Positions 50,359 to 60,047 of a DNA stretch of 64,000 nucleotides are shown in pieces. A model generated the notes under the pieces. The model did not search any database, was not told the DNA's origin, and worked only from the letters and a program-made list of their open reading frames with translations. Origin of the DNA: Bacteroidota bacterium (GTDB taxonomy: Bacteria > Bacteroidota > Bacteroidia > Bacteroidales > Bacteroidaceae); contig JAFABV010000028.1 in assembly GCA_023425865.1 (NCBI GenBank), forward strand, positions 120,512 through 184,511. The letters are read 5' to 3'. Every line of letters begins with the position of its first letter. Position 1 is the stretch's first letter. Both the position numbers and the translations under genes were made by a program.

Positions 50359-52014
50359 TTACGCGGTGATGTAAGTCTTGATGTCTTCCTCAACGGTGGT
50401 GATGGTACCGAGGCCGAAGGTGTCGATGAGCACCTGCAGCACGTTGGGTGACACGAAACCGGGGAGCGTTGGGCCGATGTGGATATTCTTCACGCCGAGG
50501 CTCAGCAGGGCCAGCAGCACGATGACCGCCTTCTGCTCATACCAGGCAATGTTGAAGAACAAGGGCAGGTCGTTGATGTCCTGTGCCTGGAAGATCTCCT
50601 TCAGCTTCAGCGCTACCACTGCCCAGCTGTAAGAGTCGTTGCACTGTCCAGCGTCGAGCACGCGGGGTATGCCATTGATGTCGCCGAGCTGCAACTTGTT
50701 GTAACGGTACTTGGCACAGCCAGAGGTCAGGATGACGGTATCGCTGGGCAGAGCGGCGGCGAAGTCCTCGTAGTAGTTGCGGCTCTTCATGCGGCCATCG
50801 CATCCACTCATCACGACAAACTTCTTGATGGCACCGGTCTTCACAGCCTCTACCACTTGGTCGGCCAGGGCGAATACCTGCCCGTGGGCGAAACCACCGA
50901 CAATCTCACCAGTCTCAATCTCTGTAGGTGCGGGGCAGGTCTTGGCCTGAGCTATCACTTCAGAGAAATCCTTTGTGCCATCCTCGTTTACCTTAATGCG
51001 TTTCCATCCGGGGAACCCAGCTGCGTTAGTGGTGTATACGCGGTCGTTGTAGGTAGCCTTAGAGGTGGGGGGGACGATACAGTTGGTGGTGAAGACGATG
51101 GGACCGTTGAATGTCTCAAACTCTTCTTTCTGCTGCCACCAAGCATTGCCATAGTTACCTACAAGATGCTTGTACTTCTTCAGCTCAGGATAGTAGTGTG
51201 CGGGCAGCATTTCGCTGTGGGTATATACGTCTACGCCAGTGCCTTCGGTCTGCTCAAGCAGTTGCTTGATGTCCTTAAGGTCGTGGCCGGAAATCAGGAT
51301 ACCGGGACGGGTGCCAACGCCGATGTTCACCTTGGTCATCTCGGGTGTGCCATAGGCAGAGGTATTGGCATCATCAAGCAGGGCCATTACGTTTACGCCG
51401 TTTTGGCCGGTCTCGATCACAGCCTGCAGCAGAGCGTCCTGAGCGGCGTTGGGGTCGCTTACCAATGAAAGTGCCTTCTCAAGGAAACGGATGATGTTCT
51501 CGTTGCGCTTGCCCAAGTGAGAGGCGTGGGCGTAGTAGGCCGACATGCCTTTAAGACCAAGTACGGTCAGCTCCTTGAGTGAGCGGATGTCTTCATTCTC
51601 GATGCGCAGGATGCTCTGGCGGTCGCCTTCGGCAAGGTAGTCGCTCTTCTCGCCACCCCATTTTACTTCCTGAAAATCAGGCAAGGCAACATTGTTGGCC
51701 GAGGCTATCTCCAAGAGGCTCTTTTTCAGGGCGATACCTTTGTCTACCTTATTTAAGATAGCGGCGTCGTCAAAGTTGGCATTGGTGATGGTGATGAACA
51801 GTGCATCGACGATGTAGTCGCCGGTCTCTTCAAAGTTATAAGCAACGCTGGCCTCGTTCAGAGCGTGCGCAATGGCACCGATACCGCGAGCCACACTGAT
51901 CAGCAGGTCCTGCCAACGTGAGGTTTCGGGGAGTTTGCCGCATACGCCCTTGATGGTGCAACCTGTACCTTTAGCTGTTTCCTGACACTGGAAACAAAAC
52001 ATCTGATTTTCCAT
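50359..52014 (-). CDS. hcp: Hcp, hybrid cluster protein
   Basis: 551-residue hybrid cluster protein (annotated as hydroxylamine reductase; now thought mainly a nitric oxide reductase in anaerobes). The N-terminal Cys motif CFQCQETAKGTGCTIKGVC (Cx2Cx8Cx5C) is the class I cubane site. Later Cys residues for the hybrid cluster lie in FTTNCIVPP, TSGCAKYRYN and DAGQCNDSYSW. The start at 52014 (MENQMFCFQC) is normal for the family; an in-frame start 25 codons earlier lies upstream of the -7 element and is rejected. It protects from nitrosative stress. No hcr reductase gene is adjacent. Confidence 0.94.
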   Translation of the reverse strand: MENQMFCFQCQETAKGTGCTIKGVCGKLPETSRWQDLLISVARGIGAIAHALNEASVAYNFEETGDYIVDALFITITNANFDDAAILNKVDKGIALKKSLLEIASANNVALPDFQEVKWGGEKSDYLAEGDRQSILRIENEDIRSLKELTVLGLKGMSAYYAHASHLGKRNENIIRFLEKALSLVSDPNAAQDALLQAVIETGQNGVNVMALLDDANTSAYGTPEMTKVNIGVGTRPGILISGHDLKDIKQLLEQTEGTGVDVYTHSEMLPAHYYPELKKYKHLVGNYGNAWWQQKEEFETFNGPIVFTTNCIVPPTSKATYNDRVYTTNAAGFPGWKRIKVNEDGTKDFSEVIAQAKTCPAPTEIETGEIVGGFAHGQVFALADQVVEAVKTGAIKKFVVMSGCDGRMKSRNYYEDFAAALPSDTVILTSGCAKYRYNKLQLGDINGIPRVLDAGQCNDSYSWAVVALKLKEIFQAQDINDLPLFFNIAWYEQKAVIVLLALLSLGVKNIHIGPTLPGFVSPNVLQVLIDTFGLGTITTVEEDIKTYITA

Positions 52015-52051
52015 TATGTTTCTGTATTTTGTTGATATTAAAATTCTGATG

Positions 52052-52059
52052 CAAAGGTA
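52052..52059 (-). promoter_or_regulatory. -7 element of hcp
   Basis: Minus-strand TACCTTTG followed by CA; predicted start near 52046, about 32 bases before the ATG at 52014. Confidence 0.6.
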
Positions 52060-52169
52060 AGCTTTTGTCAAGCCTTGGGTTGGTAACAAATGTGTCCGCC
52101 ATGCGGTTAAAGAAAGTTAAAGGTTCGCTTCCCTCTTTTGCGCTACAAGGAGGTGCTATGGCTTTTTTG

Positions 52170-52177
52170 TATCTTTG
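52170..52177 (+). promoter_or_regulatory. -7 element of the PurF paralog
   Basis: TATCTTTG followed by AA; predicted start near 52184, 20 bases before ATG 52204. Confidence 0.6.
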
Positions 52178-52203
52178 AAGCTCATTACAGATAACTAAAC
52201 AAC

Positions 52204-53628
52204 ATGGGTGGCATTTTTGGAACAATCTCAGTAAAAAGCTGTGTCAATGACCTTTTTTACGGTACAGATTACAATTCTCATTTGGGCACTAAGCGTGCTG
52301 GTATGGTAACTTTTGACGAGGAGAAGGGTTTCAGCCGCTCCATCCATAGCTTGGAACGAAATTATTTCCGGTCGAAGTTTGAGGACGAACTGGATAATTT
52401 TGCGGGTAATCAGGGTATTGGTGTCATCAGTGATACCGACCCGCAGCCCATCATCATCAACTCTCACTTGGGGCGTTATGCTGTGGTGACGGTTGCGCAT
52501 ATCAATAATCTTAGTGAGATAGCCGATGAACTGCTCAAGCAGCGCATGCACCTGAGCGAGATGTCGGCCAATACGCTCAACCAGACCGAGATGGTGGCAC
52601 TGCTTATCAATATGTGCAATAGTTTTGTGGAAGGCATCACCCATGTGTTTCGTACAATAAAGGGATCGTGCTCCATGCTTGTGCTCACAGAGGATGGCAT
52701 CATTGCCGCTCGTGATATATTGGGTCGTACGCCATTGGTCATTGGGCGCAAGGATGGTGCATATGCTGTTTCGAGCGAGACCTCAAGTTTCCCTAATCTT
52801 GACTTTGAAACAATACGTGACTTAGGCCCGGGCGAGATTGTCAAATTGCGCGCTGACGGCATTGAGATACTCAAAGCGCCCATCAAACGGCGTCAGGTAT
52901 GCTCCTTCTTATGGGTGTACTATGGTTTTCCGGCCAGCTCCTACGAGGGAATCAACGTAGAGGCAGTGCGAGAGCGCAATGGGCAGATGATGGGACAGCA
53001 AGACGACACCGTAGCCGACTTGGTGTGTGGCATTCCCGATTCTGGTGTAGGAATGGCAGTGGGATATGCACAAGGCCATGGCATTCCCTATAAGCGGGCT
53101 GTATTGAAATATACCCCCACCTGGCCTCGAAGCTTCACGCCCAGTGACCAGAGCCGTCGCAGCTTGGTGGCCAAGATGAAACTTATCCCCAACAAGGCGA
53201 TACTGCAAGACAAGAGGGTGGTGTTCTGCGACGACTCTATTGTTCGGGGAACGCAGTTGCGTGACAATGTTAAGACTTTCTTCGATTGCGGAGCCAAGGA
53301 AGTACACGGACGCATTTCTTGCCCACCGTTGGTATATGGTTGTCCGTTTATAGGTTTTACAGCTTCAAAAAGCGACTTGGAACTCATTACTCGCCGCATT
53401 ATCAAAGATTTTGAGGGCGACGACTCAAAGCATCTCGACCGCTATGCCACTACCGATTCTCCCGAATATCAGCGTATGGTAGAAGAAATCGCCCGTCGTC
53501 TTGGACTGACTACCGTGAAGTTTGCCAAGTTAGAGTCGTTGGTGGAGAGCATAGGCTTACCCAAGTGTGAGGTTTGTACGCATTGCTTCGATGGCAGCAG
53601 TTATTATTTCGACGGCGCAGAAGAGTGA
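52204..53628 (+). CDS. PurF paralog without the glutaminase Cys
   Basis: 474-residue homolog of glutamine phosphoribosylpyrophosphate amidotransferase. True PurF begins M-C-G-I-F, where Cys is the N-terminal nucleophile; here the protein begins M-G-G-I-F-G-T, so Gly replaces it, and the nearest Cys (13) does not fit. The phosphoribosyltransferase part keeps its PRPP loop, VVFCDDSIVRGT (residues 339-350). Cys residues at positions matching the [4Fe-4S] ligands of the Bacillus-type enzyme are kept (VCSFLWVYYGF, GCPFIGF and CEVCTHC). It could use free ammonia, another donor, or have a regulatory role. A normal purF is expected elsewhere. The next gene starts 8 bases later. Confidence 0.88.
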   Translation: MGGIFGTISVKSCVNDLFYGTDYNSHLGTKRAGMVTFDEEKGFSRSIHSLERNYFRSKFEDELDNFAGNQGIGVISDTDPQPIIINSHLGRYAVVTVAHINNLSEIADELLKQRMHLSEMSANTLNQTEMVALLINMCNSFVEGITHVFRTIKGSCSMLVLTEDGIIAARDILGRTPLVIGRKDGAYAVSSETSSFPNLDFETIRDLGPGEIVKLRADGIEILKAPIKRRQVCSFLWVYYGFPASSYEGINVEAVRERNGQMMGQQDDTVADLVCGIPDSGVGMAVGYAQGHGIPYKRAVLKYTPTWPRSFTPSDQSRRSLVAKMKLIPNKAILQDKRVVFCDDSIVRGTQLRDNVKTFFDCGAKEVHGRISCPPLVYGCPFIGFTASKSDLELITRRIIKDFEGDDSKHLDRYATTDSPEYQRMVEEIARRLGLTTVKFAKLESLVESIGLPKCEVCTHCFDGSSYYFDGAEE

Positions 53629-53636
53629 TTGTACGT

Positions 53637-54854
53637 ATGAGTCACAACATCGCTATCATCGGAGGCGGGGCTGCTGGTTTCTTTGCGGCCATCACGGCGC
53701 GCGAATGTCATCCGGATGCCTCGGTGACTATCTTTGAAAGAAGTGGTCGGGCATTAGCCAAGGTGTCGATTACGGGCGGAGGCCGTTGTAATCTCACCAA
53801 TTCGTTTGAAGAGGTGGGCGACCTCAAGCAGGTGTATCCACGCGGCTTCAATCTGATGAAGCGGCTGTTCAAACAATTCGACCATCATGACGTCTGTCGC
53901 TGGTTTGAGGAGCATGGCGTGTCTTTGGTGACCCAGCCTGACCAATGCGTCTTTCCGCGTTCGCAGGATGCGATGAGCGTTGTTAATTGTCTGATGGGTG
54001 AGGCGCGGCGATTGGGTGTGAAGGTTGTTACAAATGCATGGCTCGAAAGAGTCAGCGTGGAGCAGGATGGAAGGTTGAGGCTACACTTTAAGGGACGCGA
54101 GTCGCAATGTTTCGACCGGGTGGCCATCACGACAGGGGGGGCGCTACGTACAGAGCAACTCACATATCTCGCCGAGCTGGGGCACAGTCTTGTCCAGTCG
54201 GTGCCTGCACTGTTTACCTTTAATATAAAGGAGCCTAAATTCACGGCAATGATGGGTACTGTAGTGGAAGATGTCGTGGTGTCACTGCCTTCTACAAAAT
54301 ACACTGCTTGCGGTCCGTTGCTCATTACTCATTGGGGGATGAGCGGTCCGGCCATTCTCAAATTGTCTTCTCATGCAGCCCCATGGCTACATGAGCAGGG
54401 GTACCGAGTGCCTGTGGCAGTGAGTTGGGTGGGCAGGATGGCACGCCATGAGGTGGAAGAGCAAATGGATGATATAATCAGGTTGCATCCTCATAAGCAA
54501 CTCACCACGCAACGCCCTTGCGGATTGCCGGCACGCCTATGGCAGTATATCCTCGACAAGAATGGCTTGCCGGAGGACAAACGTTGGAGCGAGTTGGGCA
54601 AAAAAGCCAAGAACAAATTGCTTGAAACGCTGTGTCATGACATTTATCAAACCACAGGCAAGGCCACTTGTCGTGAGGAATTTGTGACCTGCGGAGGGGT
54701 AGCCCTTGAAAATATTGATTACAACACCTTGGAAAGTAAGCGATGCCCACATCTTTATTTTGCCGGTGAGGTGTTAGACGTTGACGCGATAACGGGAGGA
54801 TTTAATTTGCAGGCTGCGTGGACAATGGGTTACGTGGTCGGGAGAAATATCTAA
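53637..54854 (+). CDS. FAD-dependent oxidoreductase, HI0933/YhiN family
   Basis: 405-residue flavoprotein of the HI0933-like (BaiN/YhiN) family. The Rossmann loop for FAD is IAIIGGGAAGFFAAITA at the N-terminus; GGGRCNLTN and FVTCGGVALENIDYNTLESK, then YFAGEVLDVDAITGGFNLQ near the C-terminus, are the family signatures. Physiological substrate is unknown for most members. ATG 53637 is 8 bases after the PurF paralog stop, so the two are co-transcribed; longer open frames lie inside the previous gene. Confidence 0.9.
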   Translation: MSHNIAIIGGGAAGFFAAITARECHPDASVTIFERSGRALAKVSITGGGRCNLTNSFEEVGDLKQVYPRGFNLMKRLFKQFDHHDVCRWFEEHGVSLVTQPDQCVFPRSQDAMSVVNCLMGEARRLGVKVVTNAWLERVSVEQDGRLRLHFKGRESQCFDRVAITTGGALRTEQLTYLAELGHSLVQSVPALFTFNIKEPKFTAMMGTVVEDVVVSLPSTKYTACGPLLITHWGMSGPAILKLSSHAAPWLHEQGYRVPVAVSWVGRMARHEVEEQMDDIIRLHPHKQLTTQRPCGLPARLWQYILDKNGLPEDKRWSELGKKAKNKLLETLCHDIYQTTGKATCREEFVTCGGVALENIDYNTLESKRCPHLYFAGEVLDVDAITGGFNLQAAWTMGYVVGRNI

Positions 54855-54894
54855 AAAACTCTCAACATTCAGTGCAACTCTATTTAGTTTTTAC

Positions 54895-54902
54895 TATCTT
54901 TG
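54895..54902 (+). promoter_or_regulatory. -7 element of the DUF2723 gene
   Basis: TATCTTTG followed by CA; predicted start near 54909, 32 bases before ATG 54941. Confidence 0.65.
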
Positions 54903-54940
54903 CACCATTATTATTGCAATAACACAATTATAAATAATAG

Positions 54941-57900
54941 ATGAAACAGTACAGACTTGTGGATAATGTGCTGGGCTGGCTCGCGTTTGTGATTGCCGCC
55001 GTAGTATATTGTTCCACGATCGAACCGACAGCCTCTTTCTGGGATTGTCCTGAGTTTATCACGACTGGGTATAAGTTGGAAGTGGGTCACCCCCCCGGGG
55101 CGCCATTCTTCATGCTAACAGCCAACCTCTTTAGTCAGTTTGTAAGTGATCCTTCCCAGGTGGCCCGCATGGTCAATACCATGAGCGCGTTGCTTTCGGC
55201 CACCACCATCATGTTCCTTTTCTGGACCATTACCCATCTTACCCGTAAGCTGATCGTTAAAGACTGGGACAGCCTTACATTGGGCAAAACGATTGCTATC
55301 CAGGCGAGTGGCATGGTGGGCGCTTTGATCTATACATTCTCTGATACGTTCTGGTTCTCAGCTGTCGAGGGAGAGGTATATGCTTACTCTTCTGCCTTTA
55401 CCGCCATCGTGTTCTGGCTTATCCTGAAATGGGAAGACCATGCCGACGAGCCACATTCAGACAGATGGTTGGTACTGATTTTCTATATGACGGGTTTGAG
55501 TATTGGTGTTCACCTGCTGAACCTGCTCTGTTTGCCAGCTATCGTGTTGGTATACTGTTACCGGCGGTTCCCCACCATCGAGGTGAAAGGTTCGTTGGTT
55601 GCCTTGCTTATTTCTTTTGTCATTGTGGCTGCTGTGCTGTACGGTGTAGTCCCAGGCATCATTACCGTGGGCGGCTGGTTCGAGTTGCTGTTCGTCAACA
55701 TGCTCGGTATGCCGTTCAACACCGGACTCATCATCTACGTGGCTTTGCTCGTGGCTGCCGTGTTGTGGGCGATATATGAGAGCTATGTGGGGCAAAACAA
55801 GAAGATGGAGAACCTTTCTGCCATCATCGCGTTTGGCCTTATTGGTATTCCCTTCTATGGCTACGGTTGGAGTGCTGTGATCATTGGCGTTATCGTATTG
55901 GCCGTGGTATGGGTGCTGCTTAACCGCAAGAAGGTGGTCAACAAGAAACCTGTATATTTGGTTACTTCGAGATTCAAGAATACTGCGTTGCTATGTATGC
56001 TCATGCTGATGATTGGCTATTCGAGCTATGCGCTTATCGTGATTCGTTCGGATGCCAATCCTCCCATGGACCAGAACTCTCCGGAGGACATCTTCACCTT
56101 GGGCAACTATCTCAGCCGTGACCAGTATGGTGACCGGCCACTGCTGTACGGTCAGGCGTATACTTCTCAGGTATCGCTAAAGACCGATGGCAATATGTGT
56201 CGCCCCGATATGAAACAGGGAGCGCCTATCTATAGCCGTAAGGAGAAGGAGTCGGCCGATGAGAAGGACTCGTACTTTGTGGTGTCGCACAAGAATAAGT
56301 ACGTATATGCTCAGAATATGTTCTTCCCCCGAATGTACGACGCGGCGCACGCTGCCGACTATGAGTCATGGATGGGAGGGGTAGATGGTACTGAGGTGCC
56401 TTATGATCGTTGCGGTGAGTCGATAATGGTGAAGGTTCCTTCACAGATAGATAATATCCGCTTCTTCTTGTCCTACCAGTGCAATTTCATGTACTGGCGC
56501 TATTTCATGTGGAACTTTGCTGGTCGTCAGAATGATATTCAGGGCAATGGCGAGCTTGAACACGGTAACTGGATTACGGGTATTGCTCCACTCGATAATG
56601 CGCGTTTGGGCGACCAAAGCAAACTGCCGGACGACTTGAAGAACAACAAGGGGCGCAATGTGTTCTACTGTTTGCCGCTGCTATTGGGCTTGCTTGGACT
56701 CTTCTGGCAGGCTTTCCGTGGGCGTCGCGGTATTCGTCAGTTCTGGGTGGTCTTCTTCTTGTTCTTTATGACAGGTTTGGCCATTGTCATCTATCTAAAT
56801 CAGACGCCGGTGCAGCCACGTGAGCGCGACTACGCTTACGCAGGTTCGTTCTATGCGTTCGCTATATGGTGTGGCATGGGTGTAGCGGCCTTGATTGACC
56901 TGATGAAGAAATATCTTAAGGTGGACAGCGTCATCGCCACGGCTGTGGTAGGCTTGGCATGTCTGCTGGTACCCATTCAGATGGCCAGCCAGACTTGGGA
57001 TGACCATGACCGTTCGGGACGTTACACTTGTCGTGACTTCGGCCAGAACTATCTTATGACACTTCAGGACCAGGGCAATCCGATTATCTTCACCAATGGT
57101 GATAACGACACCTTCCCCTTGTGGTACAACCAAGACGTAGAGGGTGTGCGTACTGACGCACGTGTCTGCAATCTCAGTTACTTGCAAACCGACTGGTATA
57201 TCGACCAGATGAAGCGTCCGGCGTTTAAGTCTCCTTCTGTGCCTATCACTTGGCCGCGACTTGACTACTGCTCGGGTACCAATGAGTATGTGGAAGTACA
57301 GCCCGAACTCAAGCAGCAGATCTTGGATTTCTACAAGCAAAACCCACAGGAGGCCAAGGCTCAGTTTGGTGATAATCCCTTCGAGGTTTCAAATATTATG
57401 AAGCATTGGGTGCGCTCTCGCCAGAGTGACATGCACGTTATTCCTACGGACACGCTGTATGTTACCATTGACAAGGAGGCGGTGAAGAAGAGTGGGATGC
57501 TCATGGCCAGCGATACCATTCCCGACAGGATGGTGATTTCGCTCAAGGGCAAGAACGCTCTGTATAAGGGCGACCTGATGATGTTGGAGATGATTGCCAA
57601 TACCAACTGGGTACGTCCGGTATATGTGGCTCTTACTGTAGGATCTGAAAACTACATGAACCTGGGTGACAACTTTGTACAGGAAGGGTTGGCTAACCGC
57701 ATCACGCCGTTTACTACAAACAAGCCCGGCGCAAAGAACTTTGATACGGAGAAGACCTACAACAATATGATGTTCCGTTACAAGTATGGTGGCTTGGATA
57801 AGCCCGGACTCTATCTTGACGAGACTGTCATGCGCATGTGCTATACACACAGGCGTCTCTTTGGACAGTTGGCACTGCGTCTTATAGCCGAGAACAAGCG

Positions 57901-58270
57901 CGACAAGGCACTCAAGGTTCTGCAGAAGGCCAGTCAGGTCATCCCAACTTATAATGTTCCGATGAACTATATGAGTGGTGGTACTGATTTGGCGAAAGCC
58001 TATGCTTTGCTTGGCCAGAGGCAGAAAGCACTGGAGGTGATCAATGCTTCTTGGAAGGATGCCAACCAGTATGCGTCTTATTATTTGTCTTTGACGGGCG
58101 TACAGTTTGATATGTCGCAGCGCGACTGTATGGTTCAAATCTCCATTCTCTCGCAGATTGCTGAAATCACCGGAATGGTTGACGCAAAGTTGGCCACTAA
58201 GCAGCGTGCCCAGATCGACCAGCTCTATCGTCTCTATATAGGCAAGGGCGGTCAGGTCATGGAGAATTAA
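54941..58270 (+). CDS. DUF2723 membrane protein, GT-C type
   Basis: 1109-residue membrane protein of the DUF2723 family, which looks like a GT-C fold glycosyltransferase (similar to protein O-mannosyltransferases). About 12 helices fill residues 10-370 and 550-680. The N-terminal loop ASFWDCPEFITTGYKLEVGH holds the Asp-Cys-Pro-Glu typical of the first periplasmic loop. Large soluble segments follow, with TNGDNDTFPLWYNQDVEG near the middle and helical TPR-like repeats at the C-terminus (DKALKVLQKASQVIP). In Bacteroidota this family is suspected in protein O-glycosylation or lipoprotein glycan work; no direct proof. Ended by a long hairpin. Confidence 0.88.
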   Translation: MKQYRLVDNVLGWLAFVIAAVVYCSTIEPTASFWDCPEFITTGYKLEVGHPPGAPFFMLTANLFSQFVSDPSQVARMVNTMSALLSATTIMFLFWTITHLTRKLIVKDWDSLTLGKTIAIQASGMVGALIYTFSDTFWFSAVEGEVYAYSSAFTAIVFWLILKWEDHADEPHSDRWLVLIFYMTGLSIGVHLLNLLCLPAIVLVYCYRRFPTIEVKGSLVALLISFVIVAAVLYGVVPGIITVGGWFELLFVNMLGMPFNTGLIIYVALLVAAVLWAIYESYVGQNKKMENLSAIIAFGLIGIPFYGYGWSAVIIGVIVLAVVWVLLNRKKVVNKKPVYLVTSRFKNTALLCMLMLMIGYSSYALIVIRSDANPPMDQNSPEDIFTLGNYLSRDQYGDRPLLYGQAYTSQVSLKTDGNMCRPDMKQGAPIYSRKEKESADEKDSYFVVSHKNKYVYAQNMFFPRMYDAAHAADYESWMGGVDGTEVPYDRCGESIMVKVPSQIDNIRFFLSYQCNFMYWRYFMWNFAGRQNDIQGNGELEHGNWITGIAPLDNARLGDQSKLPDDLKNNKGRNVFYCLPLLLGLLGLFWQAFRGRRGIRQFWVVFFLFFMTGLAIVIYLNQTPVQPRERDYAYAGSFYAFAIWCGMGVAALIDLMKKYLKVDSVIATAVVGLACLLVPIQMASQTWDDHDRSGRYTCRDFGQNYLMTLQDQGNPIIFTNGDNDTFPLWYNQDVEGVRTDARVCNLSYLQTDWYIDQMKRPAFKSPSVPITWPRLDYCSGTNEYVEVQPELKQQILDFYKQNPQEAKAQFGDNPFEVSNIMKHWVRSRQSDMHVIPTDTLYVTIDKEAVKKSGMLMASDTIPDRMVISLKGKNALYKGDLMMLEMIANTNWVRPVYVALTVGSENYMNLGDNFVQEGLANRITPFTTNKPGAKNFDTEKTYNNMMFRYKYGGLDKPGLYLDETVMRMCYTHRRLFGQLALRLIAENKRDKALKVLQKASQVIPTYNVPMNYMSGGTDLAKAYALLGQRQKALEVINASWKDANQYASYYLSLTGVQFDMSQRDCMVQISILSQIAEITGMVDAKLATKQRAQIDQLYRLYIGKGGQVMEN

Positions 58271-58284
58271 ATATAGATTAGGGT

Positions 58285-58355
58285 GTGATACTATAGCTTG
58301 AATCGTTCTACATTATTTTCTGTAGACGAGCGCAAGATATAGTATCACATTTTTT
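58285..58355 (+). terminator. Long nested hairpin terminator after the DUF2723 gene
   Basis: GTGATACTATA (58285-58295) pairs with TATAGTATCAC (58338-58348), then ATTTTTT. Inside lies a second stem, TCTACA with TGTAGA. The next gene starts only 18 bases after the T tract with no visible -7 element, so this may also act as a leader for it. Confidence 0.85.
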
Positions 58356-58372
58356 ATATATAGTGCAAGGAT

Positions 58373-58984
58373 ATGTTTATTGAGCAACCCGCTATTTGGC
58401 TTCGTTGGCTTTATCCAAATGCTCTGTGGCGTATGGATCCCAAGGAGCATGCGGTGTATCTCACATTCGATGATGGACCGATACCAGAGTCTACACCTTT
58501 TATCCTTGATACGTTGCGCCAGTTTAACGCTAAAGCCACTTTCTTCATGGTTGGAGAGAATGTGCTTCGCTACCATGATCTCTATAATCAAATTGTGGCT
58601 GAAGGGCATCAAGTGGGCAATCACACATTCAACCATATCGGGTCGTTGAAGCACTGGCCACTCACTTATGCCGTCAATACGGAGAAGGCCAACGAACTTA
58701 TCAAGTCGCACCTCTTCCGGCCGCCTCATGGGTGGATGCGTCACTCAGTGTATTGGTGGTTTCAGCGCAAATACAAGATAGTGATGTGGGATTTGGTCAC
58801 GCGTGACTACTCAAAGTGGTTGACGGCTGAAGATGTTGTACGCAATGTAAAACAGTTTGCGCGCAATGGCTCGATTATTACCTTTCATGATTCGCTGAAA
58901 ACCATTGAGAAGCTAAAGACCGCTCTGCCTGAGTCGCTACAATGGCTTCAAGATCAAGGCTATGAGTTCAAGATTATCGAGTAG
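58373..58984 (+). CDS. Polysaccharide deacetylase (NodB domain)
   Basis: 203-residue protein, nearly all one NodB domain (carbohydrate esterase 4). Motif 1, TFDDGP, holds the catalytic base and metal Asp; motif 2 is GNHTFNH (HxxxxH metal His); motif 3 is FRPPHGW; later, MWDLVTRDY and ITFHDS are the last motifs. No signal peptide is visible; the N-terminus (FIEQPAIWLRWLYPNALW) is hydrophobic and might bind the membrane. It removes acetyl groups from sugars of peptidoglycan or other glycans. It lies after a terminator without a clear promoter. Confidence 0.9.
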   Translation: MFIEQPAIWLRWLYPNALWRMDPKEHAVYLTFDDGPIPESTPFILDTLRQFNAKATFFMVGENVLRYHDLYNQIVAEGHQVGNHTFNHIGSLKHWPLTYAVNTEKANELIKSHLFRPPHGWMRHSVYWWFQRKYKIVMWDLVTRDYSKWLTAEDVVRNVKQFARNGSIITFHDSLKTIEKLKTALPESLQWLQDQGYEFKIIE

Positions 58985-59020
58985 TTTATACCAACCTTTG
59001 GTGTATCATCATATTGAGCT

Positions 59021-60031
59021 ATGGAGATGACAGCAAATACGAATTTGGGCTCAATGATTAAAGCCGAGGCACAACGCCTTGGCTTTTCGGCTTGTGGCAT
59101 AGCCAAAGCTGGTCGTGTGTCTGCTGACGAGGAGCGCCATCTTCGTGACTGGCTTGACAACGGTCAGTATGCGGACATGCAGTATATGGCCAACTATTTA
59201 GACAAACGGTTAGACCCACGGTTGCTGATGGATGGGCTCAAGAGTATAGTTTCTGTAGCTATGAACTATGCCCCTGCAAGAACTTTGCCTGCCGGCGAAC
59301 CCCAGATTGCCGCTTATGCGCTTGGCCAAGACTACCATGAGGTGATGAAAGACCGGTTGCACCGTCTTGCTGCGTATGTACAAGACATGATATGGCCCAT
59401 GATTCCTGGAATATCGGCCGATCACATTTCCCGAGGTCTGAACTATAGGGTTTTTGTAGACAGCGGGCCTGTTTTGGAGCGTTATTGGGCCTGTCAGGCC
59501 GGTTTAGGGTGGGTTGGGCGCAATCTTCAACTCATCATTCCGCGCGCTGGAAGCATGTTCTTTCTTGGAGAATTGTTTCTTGATTTCGAGTTGCCCTACG
59601 ATACCCCGATGTCCAATCGCTGTGGTCATTGCCATCGTTGCATTGACCAGTGTCCCACTGACGCATTGACTACAACAGGAGAATTTAATGCAGCTCGATG
59701 CTTGTCTTACCAAACCATCGAAAACAGAGGGCCGCTGAGCGAGCGGGCTTGTAAAACGATGGGCGATTGTATCTATGGATGTGACAAATGTCAGACAGCT
59801 TGTCCTTGGAACAAATTTGCTACTCCTACGACCGTCCCTGAGTTTCAGCCGAAGGAGGAATTGCTGGAAATGACTATGGAAAAGTGGCGCGGTCTCACGG
59901 TAGAAGATTACCGTAGACTGTTCAAAGGCTCTGCCGTGAAACGCGCAAAGTATGAAGGACTCATGCGCAACATCCAAGCGGCCGGCGCTTTTACAAATGA
60001 GTGTGATACCAATAATACCCCTCAATCATAA
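59021..60031 (+). CDS. queG: QueG, epoxyqueuosine reductase
   Basis: 336-residue cobalamin-dependent iron-sulfur enzyme reducing epoxyqueuosine in tRNA to queuosine, the last step of the pathway that includes QueA (5549 in this window). The two ferredoxin-type Cys groups are CGHCHRCIDQCPTDAL and CIYGCDKCQTACPWN. The N-terminal part LGFSACGIAKAG and the C-terminal LFKGSAVKRAKYEGLMRNI fit QueG. Two close ATGs (59021 and 59027) are possible starts. It follows the deacetylase by 36 bases and may share a transcript with it. Confidence 0.94.
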   Translation: MEMTANTNLGSMIKAEAQRLGFSACGIAKAGRVSADEERHLRDWLDNGQYADMQYMANYLDKRLDPRLLMDGLKSIVSVAMNYAPARTLPAGEPQIAAYALGQDYHEVMKDRLHRLAAYVQDMIWPMIPGISADHISRGLNYRVFVDSGPVLERYWACQAGLGWVGRNLQLIIPRAGSMFFLGELFLDFELPYDTPMSNRCGHCHRCIDQCPTDALTTTGEFNAARCLSYQTIENRGPLSERACKTMGDCIYGCDKCQTACPWNKFATPTTVPEFQPKEELLEMTMEKWRGLTVEDYRRLFKGSAVKRAKYEGLMRNIQAAGAFTNECDTNNTPQS

Positions 60032-60047
60032 TAGACCCTGTGAAGAT

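Noticed and set aside
50479..51468. 329-codon plus-strand open frame opposite hcp
   Set aside because: Antisense to the complete hcp gene; no start signal or domain.
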